Positions 26,793 through 36,200 of a stretch of DNA of 64,000 nucleotides are shown here, one piece after another; the first letter of the stretch is position 1; every line of letters starts with the position of its first letter. Origin of the DNA: Flavobacterium sp. (lineage in GTDB: Bacteria > Bacteroidota > Bacteroidia > Flavobacteriales > Flavobacteriaceae); assembly GCA_003497625.1 (NCBI GenBank), contig DNNO01000021.1:227602-291601 (forward strand). The letters are read 5' to 3'. The position numbers and the translations under genes were made by a program. The notes beneath the pieces are model-generated. The model was not told the DNA's origin and did no database searches. It saw only the letters and a list, made by a program, of their open reading frames with translations.

Positions 26793-29516
26793 ATGTTTTT
26801 AAATAAAAAAGAGTCAATAGGATGTTTTTCTTTATTTCTGTTATTTTTAATAAGTATTAATGGATTTTCTCAAAACGAAACAAACCATTGGTATTTTGGT
26901 AAAAATGCAGGATTAGATTTTAATTCTGGTGAGGTAGATGTTTTAACAGATAGTAATATGGTTACACCAGCTGGCTGTTCGATTATTTCTGACTTTAATG
27001 GGGATTTGATGTTCTATTCTAATGGACAAAACATTTGGAACAGAAACCATCAAATCATGGATAATGGTAGTGATTTATTTGGAGAAATTGAGGGAGTACA
27101 AACATCAATAATTTTACCTAAGCCTAATGATTCATCTGCCTATTATGTTTTTTATACAAGAGAAAACACAGTAAGTAGTCCTGCTGTTATGGCTGAAGGT
27201 GTTTATTATTCTGAAATAAAATTTAATTTACAAAATCCTCTAGGAATTGTTGTTGTAAAGAATCAAAGAATTGCAAATACAACAACTTCTAGATTAGCCG
27301 CAATTTATGATAATGATTCCGATACTTATAAGGTACTTTGTGTAACAAAACCAAATGCTCCTATTTTAAATCAAAATGGAGAAGAACTTTTTGTTTTTAG
27401 AATTTTTAATATTTCTCAGACAGGTGTTAATTTAAATCCAATAGTCATTACAATCCAGGAATCTTTAGCTACAATTGGTGCAATGAAGATTTCCCCAAAT
27501 GGAGAATTTATTGCTGTAGCTGATTATATTAACATGAGAATTTACACTTATAGTTTTGATTTAGATTTAAATTTAATAACCCATTATAAAACCTTGCCAT
27601 CCGTGCCAGCATTTGGGTTGTTTTTAAATCCTTACGGAGTCGAGTTTTCTCAGGATTCTAATATGTTATATTATACTGGTTCTGCTGGTTTGAATGGTGG
27701 AATTTATATTGTTCAGATTCAATTTTCTTTAATAAATGATCCAAATCCTCCAGACACTTATTTTTTCGAAGAGCCTAGAGCTAAATCTTTACAATTAGCA
27801 AGGAATGGTAAAATTTATGTTTCAAAAGGAGATTTTAATTCGCCATATAATCGTATAAGTATTATTAATAAACCAGAGAAATTTAGTACGGAAATTGAAT
27901 TTCTTAGCGATGCTATTAATTTTTCACCAGATGCCTCAACAAAAGGATTGCCGATTTTTGTAGCATCAAGTCTAAGAAACAGAATAATTGTTTCAGATGA
28001 TGCTTGTGTAAATACAGTTTTTGATTTTGAATTAGATATGTATTCACCTATAATTTCTGTTCAATGGGATTTTGGTGATGGTACTTTTTCAAATGATTTG
28101 AATCCATCGCACGTATTTACTACACCTGGTTTTCATAAAATTAAAGCAACTGTTGTAACACCAAATAGAACATTTGTTTTGTATAAAACGATTAATGTTT
28201 TCCCTCCTCCGTTATTGCCTCTAAATCAAGTTTTAACTCAATGTGATAATGATAACGATGGTTTTTCAGTTTTCAATCTTGAAAATATAAGTGATTTCAT
28301 TAGCAATGCTAATTCAGAATTTGAATATTATTTTTATACAAATTTTGTTGATGCTCAAAATGACCAGAATCCAATTCAAAACCCAATTAATTATACAAAT
28401 AGATTTGTTTCAGAAGAGATTTTTGTAAAAATTATTACAGAAAATGGTTGTCCTTTTATTTCCAGTTTTTTTATAGAAAATGTTTCAACAACAACGTCTA
28501 CTCAACTTCCTAACTTTTATACTTGTGAAAATTCTGATGGTATATCAGGTAATTCGGAAGGAATTTTTGATTCAAATACTATTAAGTTAGAAATCATTTC
28601 TATTTTAAATATACCCTCAAATTATGATGTAAAATTTTATCCGACTTATTTAGATGCCCAAACTAAATTAAATGAAATAAGTGGTTTGTATACTTCAACA
28701 ACTAGAGAAATTTGGATTCGCATTGAAGACGAAAACAATAGTTGTAATGGGATATTTCCCTTTACTATTCAAGTAAATAATGAAATAGAAGTTAATTTAG
28801 AGGAAAGATATACTATTTGTGATTCAAATGTGCAATCTCCAATGGTTTTAGATGGAGGAATTAGTAATACATCGTGGACATGGAGAAATATCAGTTTACA
28901 AGTATTGTCTACGGATAGATTTTTCCCTTTAGTTGATGATGGTAAATTTTCTGTGATCTTAGAAAAAGAGGAAAACGGTTTAAATTGTACGGAAACAATC
29001 TATTTTGATGTAGCTATGGCAATAGCTCCAAGATTAGAAGAGATAAAAGTGGATAATGATAAAATTTTCGTTTCAGTAAGAGGATTGGAAAATTATGAGT
29101 TTTCTTTAGATAATAGCACCTATTTTGGTTCTGGTAAATCGCATACTTTTTTTGATTTGCAACCTGGGGTGTATACTGTCTACATTCGGGATGTTAATGG
29201 TTGTAGTTATGCAATTCAAGAGGAGATTTTAATAATTAAAATTCCAAGATATTTCACTCCAAATGGTGATGGCATCAATGATTATTGGAAGCTTTATGGC
29301 CCTATGAATGATTATTATTCTGCAGTAGAAGTTGCTTTATATGATAGATTTGGGAATTTACTTCATAATATGAATTTAATTGAAAATAATCAGGGTTGGG
29401 GTGGTGTTTCAAATAGTAAAAATTTACCCTCATCAGATTATTGGTATAAAATAACTTTTAAAGATTTTAACAATAATGCCATTACGAAGAGAGGGAATTT
29501 TAGCCTTATTAGATAA
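26793..29516 (+). CDS. Secreted PKD-domain protein with type B T9SS sorting domain
   Basis: I use ATG 26793 (907 aa); a TTG eight codons upstream is in frame but would spoil the signal peptide, which ends near INGFSQ. The first 400 residues look like a WD40- or beta-propeller-like region starting HWYFGKNAGLDF, a start common in flavobacterial surface proteins. A PKD domain follows (about 410-475, QWDFGDGTFS). The C-terminus is a gliding-motility-associated sorting domain: FTPNGDGINDYW, VALYDRFGNLL and the end KRGNFSLIR. Such type B proteins leave by T9SS together with PorP/SprF-like partners, and none is encoded here. The role is probably adhesion. Confidence 0.9.
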   Translation: MFLNKKESIGCFSLFLLFLISINGFSQNETNHWYFGKNAGLDFNSGEVDVLTDSNMVTPAGCSIISDFNGDLMFYSNGQNIWNRNHQIMDNGSDLFGEIEGVQTSIILPKPNDSSAYYVFYTRENTVSSPAVMAEGVYYSEIKFNLQNPLGIVVVKNQRIANTTTSRLAAIYDNDSDTYKVLCVTKPNAPILNQNGEELFVFRIFNISQTGVNLNPIVITIQESLATIGAMKISPNGEFIAVADYINMRIYTYSFDLDLNLITHYKTLPSVPAFGLFLNPYGVEFSQDSNMLYYTGSAGLNGGIYIVQIQFSLINDPNPPDTYFFEEPRAKSLQLARNGKIYVSKGDFNSPYNRISIINKPEKFSTEIEFLSDAINFSPDASTKGLPIFVASSLRNRIIVSDDACVNTVFDFELDMYSPIISVQWDFGDGTFSNDLNPSHVFTTPGFHKIKATVVTPNRTFVLYKTINVFPPPLLPLNQVLTQCDNDNDGFSVFNLENISDFISNANSEFEYYFYTNFVDAQNDQNPIQNPINYTNRFVSEEIFVKIITENGCPFISSFFIENVSTTTSTQLPNFYTCENSDGISGNSEGIFDSNTIKLEIISILNIPSNYDVKFYPTYLDAQTKLNEISGLYTSTTREIWIRIEDENNSCNGIFPFTIQVNNEIEVNLEERYTICDSNVQSPMVLDGGISNTSWTWRNISLQVLSTDRFFPLVDDGKFSVILEKEENGLNCTETIYFDVAMAIAPRLEEIKVDNDKIFVSVRGLENYEFSLDNSTYFGSGKSHTFFDLQPGVYTVYIRDVNGCSYAIQEEILIIKIPRYFTPNGDGINDYWKLYGPMNDYYSAVEVALYDRFGNLLHNMNLIENNQGWGGVSNSKNLPSSDYWYKITFKDFNNNAITKRGNFSLIR

Positions 29517-29528
29517 ATATTATATTTT

Positions 29529-29580
29529 ATTTGAAGTTAAAAGAATTATCTAAAATTTTGTAATTCTTTTAACTTCAAAT
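29529..29580. terminator. Bidirectional terminator with 20-bp perfect stem
   Basis: Bases 29529-29548 and 29561-29580 are perfect reverse complements (ATTTGAAGTTAAAAGAATTA and its complement) with a 12-base loop. The hairpin lies between the convergent T9SS gene and hemE. The stem is AT-rich and unusually long. Confidence 0.7.
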
Positions 29581-29591
29581 TTTATTAAATC

Positions 29592-30617
29592 CTACTTCTT
29601 ATACTCCTTCACTGCCTCAACAAACGCCTTAGCATGATCAACAGGAATATTTGGTAAAATACCGTGACCTAAGTTGACGATGTATTTGTCTTTTCCAAAT
29701 TCGTCAATCATTTGATGTACCATTTTTTTGATGGTTGGGATTGGAGAAAGTAGTCGACTTGGATCAAAATTTCCTTGTAAGGTAATGTCACCACCGGTTA
29801 AATAACGCGCGTTTCTTGGCGAACAAGTCCAATCTACTCCTAAAGCTGATGCTTTTGATTTTGCCATGTCGTTCAAGGCAAACCAACATCCTTTTCCAAA
29901 AACGATAACTTCCGTTTCTTCAGCTAAAGCTTCTACAATTTGGTTGATATATTGCCATGAAAATTCTTGATAATCTACTGGAGAAAGCATTCCACCCCAA
30001 GAGTCAAAAATTTGAATCGCATTACATCCTGCTTTTACTTTTTCTTTTAAGTATAAAATCGTGGTATCGGTAATTTTTTGCAATAATAAGTGTGCCGCAA
30101 CTGGATTTGAAAAACAAAATCCTTTAGCCGTATCAAAACTTTTTGAGCCTTTTCCTTCTACAGCATAACAGAAAATTGTCCATGGTGAACCAGCAAAACC
30201 AATTAATGGCACTTCGTCGTTCAACATTTCTTTGGTTAATTTTACCGCATCCATCACATAACCTAAAGTTTCGTGAATATTTGGCACAAAAACCTGATTT
30301 ACTTGTTCGGCAGCACGAATCGGATTTGGAATTATCGGACCTAAATTGTCTTTTAATTCAACATGAATTCCCATAGCTCTTGGCACTACCAAAATATCCG
30401 AAAATAAAATTGCTGCATCTGGTTTTACAATACGAATGGGTTGAACTGTAATTTCAGCCGCCAATTCTGGAGTTTCGCAACGCGTGAAAAAATCATATTT
30501 GTCGCGCAATGCTCTAAATTCTGGTAAATATCTTCCTGCTTGACGCATCATCCAAACTGGCGGACGTTCAACAGTTTCTCCTTTTAATGCTCTTAAAAAT
30601 AAATCGTTCTTTAACAT
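29592..30617 (-). CDS. hemE: Uroporphyrinogen decarboxylase
   Basis: HemE removes four carboxyl groups from uroporphyrinogen III to give coproporphyrinogen III. The N-terminal signature [18 protein letters not shown] (about 18-35), [15 protein letters not shown] and the C-terminal [15 protein letters not shown] are present. The 341 aa are full length. It is 51 bases downstream of hemD, and that gap is largely occupied by a perfect 16-bp hairpin. Confidence 0.97.
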   Translation of the reverse strand: MLKNDLFLRALKGETVERPPVWMMRQAGRYLPEFRALRDKYDFFTRCETPELAAEITVQPIRIVKPDAAILFSDILVVPRAMGIHVELKDNLGPIIPNPIRAAEQVNQVFVPNIHETLGYVMDAVKLTKEMLNDEVPLIGFAGSPWTIFCYAVEGKGSKSFDTAKGFCFSNPVAAHLLLQKITDTTILYLKEKVKAGCNAIQIFDSWGGMLSPVDYQEFSWQYINQIVEALAEETEVIVFGKGCWFALNDMAKSKASALGVDWTCSPRNARYLTGGDITLQGNFDPSRLLSPIPTIKKMVHQMIDEFGKDKYIVNLGHGILPNIPVDHAKAFVEAVKEYKK

Positions 30618-30630
30618 GGTTTTTGTTTTT

Positions 30631-30665
30631 AAGACCTGACAGGTTTTCTAAACCTGTCAGGTCTT
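30631..30665. repeat. Perfect 16-bp inverted repeat between hemD and hemE
   Basis: AAGACCTGACAGGTTT at 30631-30646 and its exact complement at 30650-30665 leave a 3-base loop (TCT). On the minus strand a T-rich stretch (AAACAAAAACC in complement) follows only weakly, so it looks more like a dispersed palindromic repeat or an mRNA processing hairpin than a normal terminator. Confidence 0.75.
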
Positions 30666-30668
30666 ATT

Positions 30669-31322
30669 TTATTTATAATATTTTATTACTTCGGTAATTA
30701 CATTTTCAACGGTGGGTTGCGATGCAATTACTATGTTTTTTGTTCTATTTTTTAATGCTTTTGCAGTGGTGGTTCCAATGCAAAAACAGGTTTTATTTTC
30801 TAATGAATTCTTTTCCAAAAAGCTATTTACACCAGACGGACTGAAAAATAAAACGCCATCAAATGGATCTTTTATTTGGTGAGGTTTCAGTTTGGTTTCA
30901 TATACGACAATTTCGTTATATGCGATTTTATTTTGCTGAAAATAATTTGGAATTGTATTTTTTCTGATGTTGCCACAGAAAAACGTAAACGAATTACTTT
31001 TATATTTCGATTCGATTATCTGAATCAATTCTTCGGCATAATTAGCACTTTCAAAAACGGTGAATCCTTTCTTTTCAAGAAAATTTTTGGTTTTACTTCC
31101 CACACACAAACAAGAAATGGTATGAACGTTTTTTACATCCGATTTTAAAACACTTTTTACTGCTTTTTTACTCGTAAAAACTAAGTAATTGTTTAGTTGA
31201 GGTGTTTCAAATGAAATGGATTTGGTTTGAATAAAATTCTTTTCTACAAGTTCCATTTCAACATCAGAAAACTTCTTTTTTAATGCTCTTGAAAGTTTTT
31301 TTGTAGAGAGAATTCGGTTCAT
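30669..31322 (-). CDS. hemD: Uroporphyrinogen III synthase
   Basis: HemD closes the linear hydroxymethylbilane into uroporphyrinogen III with inversion of ring D. The sequence is poorly conserved, as usual for the family. Recognisable parts are LVFTSKKAV in the first half and GVLFFSPSGVNSFL near residue 155, followed by CIGTTTAKAL. The 217 aa are a little short of the usual 240-260. It starts 1 base after trkA, so the two are closely coupled. Confidence 0.9.
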   Translation of the reverse strand: MNRILSTKKLSRALKKKFSDVEMELVEKNFIQTKSISFETPQLNNYLVFTSKKAVKSVLKSDVKNVHTISCLCVGSKTKNFLEKKGFTVFESANYAEELIQIIESKYKSNSFTFFCGNIRKNTIPNYFQQNKIAYNEIVVYETKLKPHQIKDPFDGVLFFSPSGVNSFLEKNSLENKTCFCIGTTTAKALKNRTKNIVIASQPTVENVITEVIKYYK

Positions 31323-31323
31323 T

Positions 31324-32031
31324 TTAGCTTCTAATTTGGTGTTCTTCTTGTCCTAAACAATAGGTTTCGATGTCTTTGTTAAATCCGTAAACTACCAAAA
31401 TATCATTTTCTAAAACAACAGTATCTGGAGCCGGACGACCGATAGATTCTTTTATGATAGATTTTTTACCAATTAAATTACGTTTTTCTCTTTTACGAAT
31501 AATAGTCACTAATGTTAAATGATATTTATCGATTGAGTCTAATTCGGCTAATGTTTTTCCGTAGAATTCTGGTTTTGCTTTTACTTCTGAAATCGTAAAA
31601 TTATCATCTAATTGATAGTTTTCTAAAGTCGATTTGAAGTTGATTTGCTTGGTTAATCTATCTGCCGATTCTTGCTCTGGGTGAATAATACTATAAATTC
31701 CCATTGCCTCTAAAACCGTGTCGTGAATAGGAGACAAGGCTCTACTGATGATTTTTACATCACTCAATTTTTTAATAATTGCTGTTGTAATGATGGCAGC
31801 ACCTTCGTTTTCTCCAATAGCCACTACTACTTTATCTGCGTCTTTTAAAGGCAAAGCTTCATACGATAATTCGTTTGTTGAGTCTAAGGCAATTGCATGC
31901 GAAATTTTATCTTTGATAAGATTAATTTTTTCGATGTTTTTATCTACACCAATTACTTCGTTTCCTGTTTCAGTTAAGCTGATAGCAAGCGACATTCCGA
32001 AGTTTCCTAAACCAAATACTATAATTTTCAT
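31324..32031 (-). CDS. trkA: TrkA-family K+ uptake regulator (RCK)
   Basis: This cytoplasmic regulatory subunit gates a Trk/Ktr potassium transporter in response to nucleotides. The N-terminal Rossmann motif is GLGNFGMSLA (about 6-15) with the ribose-binding acidic residue in VIGVDKN. An RCK-C domain occupies about 135-220. At 235 aa it has one RCK unit, as in KtrA. It lies 10 bases after its membrane partner trkH and 1 base before hemD, inside the haem operon. Confidence 0.92.
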   Translation of the reverse strand: MKIIVFGLGNFGMSLAISLTETGNEVIGVDKNIEKINLIKDKISHAIALDSTNELSYEALPLKDADKVVVAIGENEGAAIITTAIIKKLSDVKIISRALSPIHDTVLEAMGIYSIIHPEQESADRLTKQINFKSTLENYQLDDNFTISEVKAKPEFYGKTLAELDSIDKYHLTLVTIIRKREKRNLIGKKSIIKESIGRPAPDTVVLENDILVVYGFNKDIETYCLGQEEHQIRS

Positions 32032-32041
32032 TTTTGGTAGA

Positions 32042-33784
32042 TTAGTTAATTAATATATTTTCTTTTGGATATTCGTAGAATTGATGATTCAATCTTCGTA
32101 ATAATCCAACCATTAAGTTGAGCATTCCAATACGGCCAATAAACATACAAGCAATCAAAACATATTTACTTGGTTCGGTAACTGTAGGAGTATAATTTAA
32201 GCTTAATCCTACTGTACTATATGCTGAAAAACATTCAAAGGCAACGGTTAATAAAGGCGTTCCTTTTGGTTCAAAAATCAACATTGCTACAATTGAAATT
32301 CCTATTGTAATTAGTGAAATACATAAAATAGCAAAGGCACGAGAAGTTGATTCAGATGAAATTCTTCTGCCAAACAATTGAATTCTGCTTTTCCCACTCG
32401 CAACAGCAAAAATATTTAAAGTGGCTAATGCAAAGGTACTCGTTTTAATACCACCGGCAGTAGAAGCTGGCGAACCACCAATCCACATTAAAAAGATAAT
32501 AAACAACAAAGAAGGAACATTCATTTTAGTAAAATCTACGGCGTTAAATCCGGCAGTTCTTGGTGTTACCGAATTAAATGAAGCCGCTGTGATTTTTCCA
32601 AAAACACTATCGTGTTCTAATAAAGTATTGTTGTATTCTGAAATATACAAGAAAATAAAACCACCAATTAATAATACTAAAGTAGTGTAAATTACAATTT
32701 GAGTATTTAAAGTAATGATTCGAACTTTTTTATGAATAATAGTTTTATCAAAAAATTCTACCACATGAGTTTTAATTTTTTGATAAAAATTAAATACAAT
32801 GTTATGACCCAAACCACCTAAAACAATCAACGTCATGATAATCCACTGCAAGAAATAGTCAAAACGAATGGCTTCATCATATAAACCAGCCGATAAAATT
32901 GAAAACCCAGCATTACAAAAGGCAGAAATAGAGTGGAATATTGAAAAGAAAAATTTATTGTCAATAGAATTGTTGTCCATAATAGACGAATAAACAAAAA
33001 TAGCGCCCACAGCTTCAACTGCTAAAGTGAAAATGACAACATTAAGAGCGGCTCTAAAAACATCTCTCATGCCATCGTGTGCAATAAAATCTTTAGTGTT
33101 TAATCCTTCTTTAAATGAAGAACTTCCTCTAAAAAAGAAAGCAAAGAAAGAGGTAAAGGTTAATATTCCAATTCCACCTAACTGAATTAAAACCAAAATA
33201 ATGGATTGCCCCACGACAGTAAATGCTGTAGAAGTATCAACAACTGCTAAACCAGTAACACAAACAGCACTTGTTGAAGTAAAAAGTGCATTGGTAAAGG
33301 TAATTCCGTTTGTGGTTGCACTCGGAAGCATTAATAAAAACCCTCCGGTTAAGGCTAAAATCATAAAACTTCCAACAAATACAATTGCCGGATTGAAATA
33401 GATATCATAGATATGACGCACTAAAACCAAGAGCCTAAGTAAGAAATAAAATATAAGTCCACCTTCTAAAAGAGGTTTTACTTTTTGAAGAATATAGTCA
33501 GTAGAGAAGTCAATATTTAAAATAGAAATTACAAAACAGGCTATCATAATTCCTGTTAGTAAAATCATATTAGCTAATGCTACTTTTTTATTGCTTTTAT
33601 ATTTGTAGGTAAAAAACTTAAAAGCATTAAAAGCTAATAATCCTATCGATAATAAAATTAATCCTATTACATGTGGTGAATTGTAGTTTTCTTCGAAGTC
33701 ATATCCAAAGTCAAATACAATAAAAAGTAATACGATGATATCAAAAAAGCGATACAAATAATTGAGTAATGATTCTTTCTCCAT
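32042..33784 (-). CDS. trkH: TrkH/KtrB-family K+ transporter
   Basis: This membrane subunit imports potassium. The four pore-loop repeats include TSTSAVCVTGLA (about 168-179), an ISAFCNAGFS block and TPRTAGFN. About 130 residues at the N-terminus add roughly four extra membrane segments, making 580 aa against about 450-480 for typical KtrB/TrkH. It is 12 bases downstream of hemC and 10 bases upstream of trkA, all on one strand. Confidence 0.92.
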   Translation of the reverse strand: MEKESLLNYLYRFFDIIVLLFIVFDFGYDFEENYNSPHVIGLILLSIGLLAFNAFKFFTYKYKSNKKVALANMILLTGIMIACFVISILNIDFSTDYILQKVKPLLEGGLIFYFLLRLLVLVRHIYDIYFNPAIVFVGSFMILALTGGFLLMLPSATTNGITFTNALFTSTSAVCVTGLAVVDTSTAFTVVGQSIILVLIQLGGIGILTFTSFFAFFFRGSSSFKEGLNTKDFIAHDGMRDVFRAALNVVIFTLAVEAVGAIFVYSSIMDNNSIDNKFFFSIFHSISAFCNAGFSILSAGLYDEAIRFDYFLQWIIMTLIVLGGLGHNIVFNFYQKIKTHVVEFFDKTIIHKKVRIITLNTQIVIYTTLVLLIGGFIFLYISEYNNTLLEHDSVFGKITAASFNSVTPRTAGFNAVDFTKMNVPSLLFIIFLMWIGGSPASTAGGIKTSTFALATLNIFAVASGKSRIQLFGRRISSESTSRAFAILCISLITIGISIVAMLIFEPKGTPLLTVAFECFSAYSTVGLSLNYTPTVTEPSKYVLIACMFIGRIGMLNLMVGLLRRLNHQFYEYPKENILIN

Positions 33785-33796
33785 TTTGGAATAAAA

Positions 33797-34714
33797 TTAC
33801 TTTTTTAAATCACGACGAATGCTTTCCATCAAAGCTTTTCCACCGTTGTTTAAAATTTCTTCGGCACAATTTTTTCCGAAGTTTTTATAAGAATCAAAAG
33901 TACAACTTTTTTTGATTGTGTGTTTTTCTTTTCCGTCTAAAGAAAACAAAACACCTTCAAAATCAATTTTATCTGAAGTAAATGTTGCCAAAGCACCAAT
34001 TGGAGCTGTACAACCGCCTTCTAATGTTTTTAAGAATTCGCGTTCAATGTGCGTGCAAATCTCGGTTTCTGAGTGATTTAGTTTGGCTAATGCTTCTCTA
34101 CAAAAATCATCATTTTCCATTGCTACCACAACCATTGCCCCTTGTGCCGGTGCTGGAACCATCCAATCTAAATCGATATAATTTTCTGGTTTTAAGTTGA
34201 TGCGCTCTAAACCTGCAGCTGCAAAAACAGCTCCGTTCCAATCGCTATCATGAAGTTTTTGCATGCGGGTATTTACATTTCCACGTAAATCGACCACTTT
34301 GTGATTTGGATATTTATTTAACCATTGCGCTTGTCTTCGTAAACTTCCAGTAGCAATGGTTCCGTTTGAATTTAAAAAATCTAAATTGCCTTTGTGAACC
34401 AAAATATCTAATGTGTTAGCGCGTTCTAAAACTGCTGCTTGCACAATTCCGATAGGTAAAGCGGTTGGAACATCTTTCATAGAATGCACTGCAATATCTA
34501 CCTGACCATTTATCATGGCGATGTCTAATGTTTTAGTGAAAATTCCAGTGATTCCTAATTCGTAAAGTGGTTTATCAAGAATGATATCTCCTTGCGATTT
34601 AACTGCTGTAATTTCAGTTTTGTAACCTAAATCGTTTAGTTTTTTTTGTACTGTGTGTGCTTGCCAAAGGGCTAATTCGCTATCACGAGTTCCTATTCGG
34701 ATTGTTTTGCTCAT
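33797..34714 (-). CDS. hemC: Hydroxymethylbilane synthase (porphobilinogen deaminase)
   Basis: HemC polymerises four porphobilinogens on a dipyrromethane cofactor attached to Cys in EGGCTAPIGA (about 238). The N-terminal IGTRDSELALWQA and the active-site VDLRGNVNTRMQKL (about 145-158) are typical. The 305 aa are full length. Its ATG overlaps the hemA stop by one base (TAATG), indicating coupled translation. Confidence 0.97.
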   Translation of the reverse strand: MSKTIRIGTRDSELALWQAHTVQKKLNDLGYKTEITAVKSQGDIILDKPLYELGITGIFTKTLDIAMINGQVDIAVHSMKDVPTALPIGIVQAAVLERANTLDILVHKGNLDFLNSNGTIATGSLRRQAQWLNKYPNHKVVDLRGNVNTRMQKLHDSDWNGAVFAAAGLERINLKPENYIDLDWMVPAPAQGAMVVVAMENDDFCREALAKLNHSETEICTHIEREFLKTLEGGCTAPIGALATFTSDKIDFEGVLFSLDGKEKHTIKKSCTFDSYKNFGKNCAEEILNNGGKALMESIRRDLKK

Positions 34715-35970
34715 TATTTTGAAACCGTTTCTAATTGAAAAATTTTCTCAATCCATTCAATGCTTTCGTCTACCATGGTTTCGTCATCTTTTAAATGATT
34801 GGCAAAATGATTGGTGATTTTTTGAATGATTCTAGCCGTAATTAATTCAGCTTGTTCTTCGTCAAAATTAGCCAATTTTTTGCGTTGAAAGTTTAATTCT
34901 CCTTCTTTAATTGTATTCAGTTTTGCTTTTAAAGCATGTATGGTAGGAGCAAATTTACGTTGTTTGGTCCAAGCAATAAATTCGTCTTTAATTTCGTCAA
35001 TAATAGCTTCAGCGGCAGGAATATGTTTTTTTCTGTTTTCTAAAGTTTCATCTGTAATTTGCGAAAGTTCATCCATATGAACCAGAGTAACGCCTTCAAT
35101 GTCTTTTACATTTTCGTTCACGTTTTTCGGAATCGATAAATCTAAAATTAATAAAGGTTTTTTCAGATTTAAAATGGCTTTGTCAACTGTAGGATTTTGA
35201 GCACCAGTTGCCACAACCACTACATCAGCTTTTTGAAGTTCTAACTGTAAATCAGCATAATCCTTGACTATAACATCTAGTTTTCTGGCTAATTTTTCAG
35301 CTTTTTCTTTGGTTCTGTTTATTAATGTGATTTGCTCGTGTTTCGTGTGTTTTACTAAGTTCTCGCACGTATTTCTTCCGATTTTTCCAGTTCCAAAAAG
35401 TAAAATATTTTTCGAAGCAATATCGGCTACATTTTTAAAAATATATTGAACCGATGCAAAAGACACAGAAGTAGCGCCAGATGAAATTTCAGTTTCGTTT
35501 TTAATTTTTTTACTTGCTTGAATAACTGCATTTACTAATCTTTCTAGGAAAGCATTTGCCAATTCAAGTTCTTTACTTTTTACAAATGCATTTTTTAATT
35601 GACTGATAATTTCAAAGTCGCCTAAAATTTGACTATCTAAACCTGTTCCAACACGAAACATATGTGAAATAGCTTCACTATTTTTGTATACAAAAGCAAC
35701 TTTTTGAAAATCTTCAACTGTTCCCTGACTGTTTTCGCATAGTAATTTGATTAATTGAAAAGGGTGTTGCGCAAAACCATAGATTTCAGTACGATTGCAA
35801 GTAGAAGTTACGATTAGGTTATCAATACCTTCTGCTTTGGCTTGAAGTAATAAGCGGGTTTTAGCTTGTTCGTCCAAGCTAAATTTGCCTCTCATTTCAG
35901 CATCGGCTTTCTTGTAACTTAAGCCTATGGCGTAGAAAGTTGGATGCTTTGCGAATGTATTGTTTTCCAT
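34714..35970 (-). CDS. hemA: Glutamyl-tRNA reductase
   Basis: HemA reduces glutamyl-tRNA to glutamate-1-semialdehyde, the first committed step of C5 haem synthesis. The catalytic Cys58 is in TSTCNRTEIYG. LDSQILGDFEI lies near 115-126 and the NADPH-binding motif LLFGTGKIGRNT near 190-201. The C-terminal dimerisation domain is helical. The 418 aa are full length. It is the first gene of the minus-strand hem operon, divergent from an AraC-type regulator. Confidence 0.97.
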   Translation of the reverse strand: MENNTFAKHPTFYAIGLSYKKADAEMRGKFSLDEQAKTRLLLQAKAEGIDNLIVTSTCNRTEIYGFAQHPFQLIKLLCENSQGTVEDFQKVAFVYKNSEAISHMFRVGTGLDSQILGDFEIISQLKNAFVKSKELELANAFLERLVNAVIQASKKIKNETEISSGATSVSFASVQYIFKNVADIASKNILLFGTGKIGRNTCENLVKHTKHEQITLINRTKEKAEKLARKLDVIVKDYADLQLELQKADVVVVATGAQNPTVDKAILNLKKPLLILDLSIPKNVNENVKDIEGVTLVHMDELSQITDETLENRKKHIPAAEAIIDEIKDEFIAWTKQRKFAPTIHALKAKLNTIKEGELNFQRKKLANFDEEQAELITARIIQKITNHFANHLKDDETMVDESIEWIEKIFQLETVSK

Positions 35971-35997
35971 AATATGTACTCTTTCCTAAAAGTTTAA

Positions 35998-36029
35998 CAA
36001 AAATATATTTTACCTTTTTATAAAAACAA
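35998..36029 (-). promoter_or_regulatory. Promoter for hemA operon
   Basis: On the minus strand TTG (36029-36027), a 21-base spacer and TATTTTTG (36005-35998) match the Bacteroidota consensus. The start codon is 28 bases beyond. Confidence 0.45.
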
Positions 36030-36099
36030 CGCTCAAAGGACTTTTTGTGTCGCTTAAAGATATTTTAAGCTAATATTATCTTTTTACTATTATTTCTAC

Positions 36100-36107
36100 T
36101 AAATTTG
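36100..36107 (+). promoter_or_regulatory. -7 box before AraC-type regulator
   Basis: TAAATTTG matches TAnnTTTG about 94 bases before the ATG. The -33 region is not clear. Confidence 0.4.
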
Positions 36108-36200
36108 TAATGTATTCAAGGGCTAACAATTGCTTTATGTAGAATAATTCTAAATAATATTTTGTTAGTTGATTAAAAGTATATACGAAAAAATATCGCT

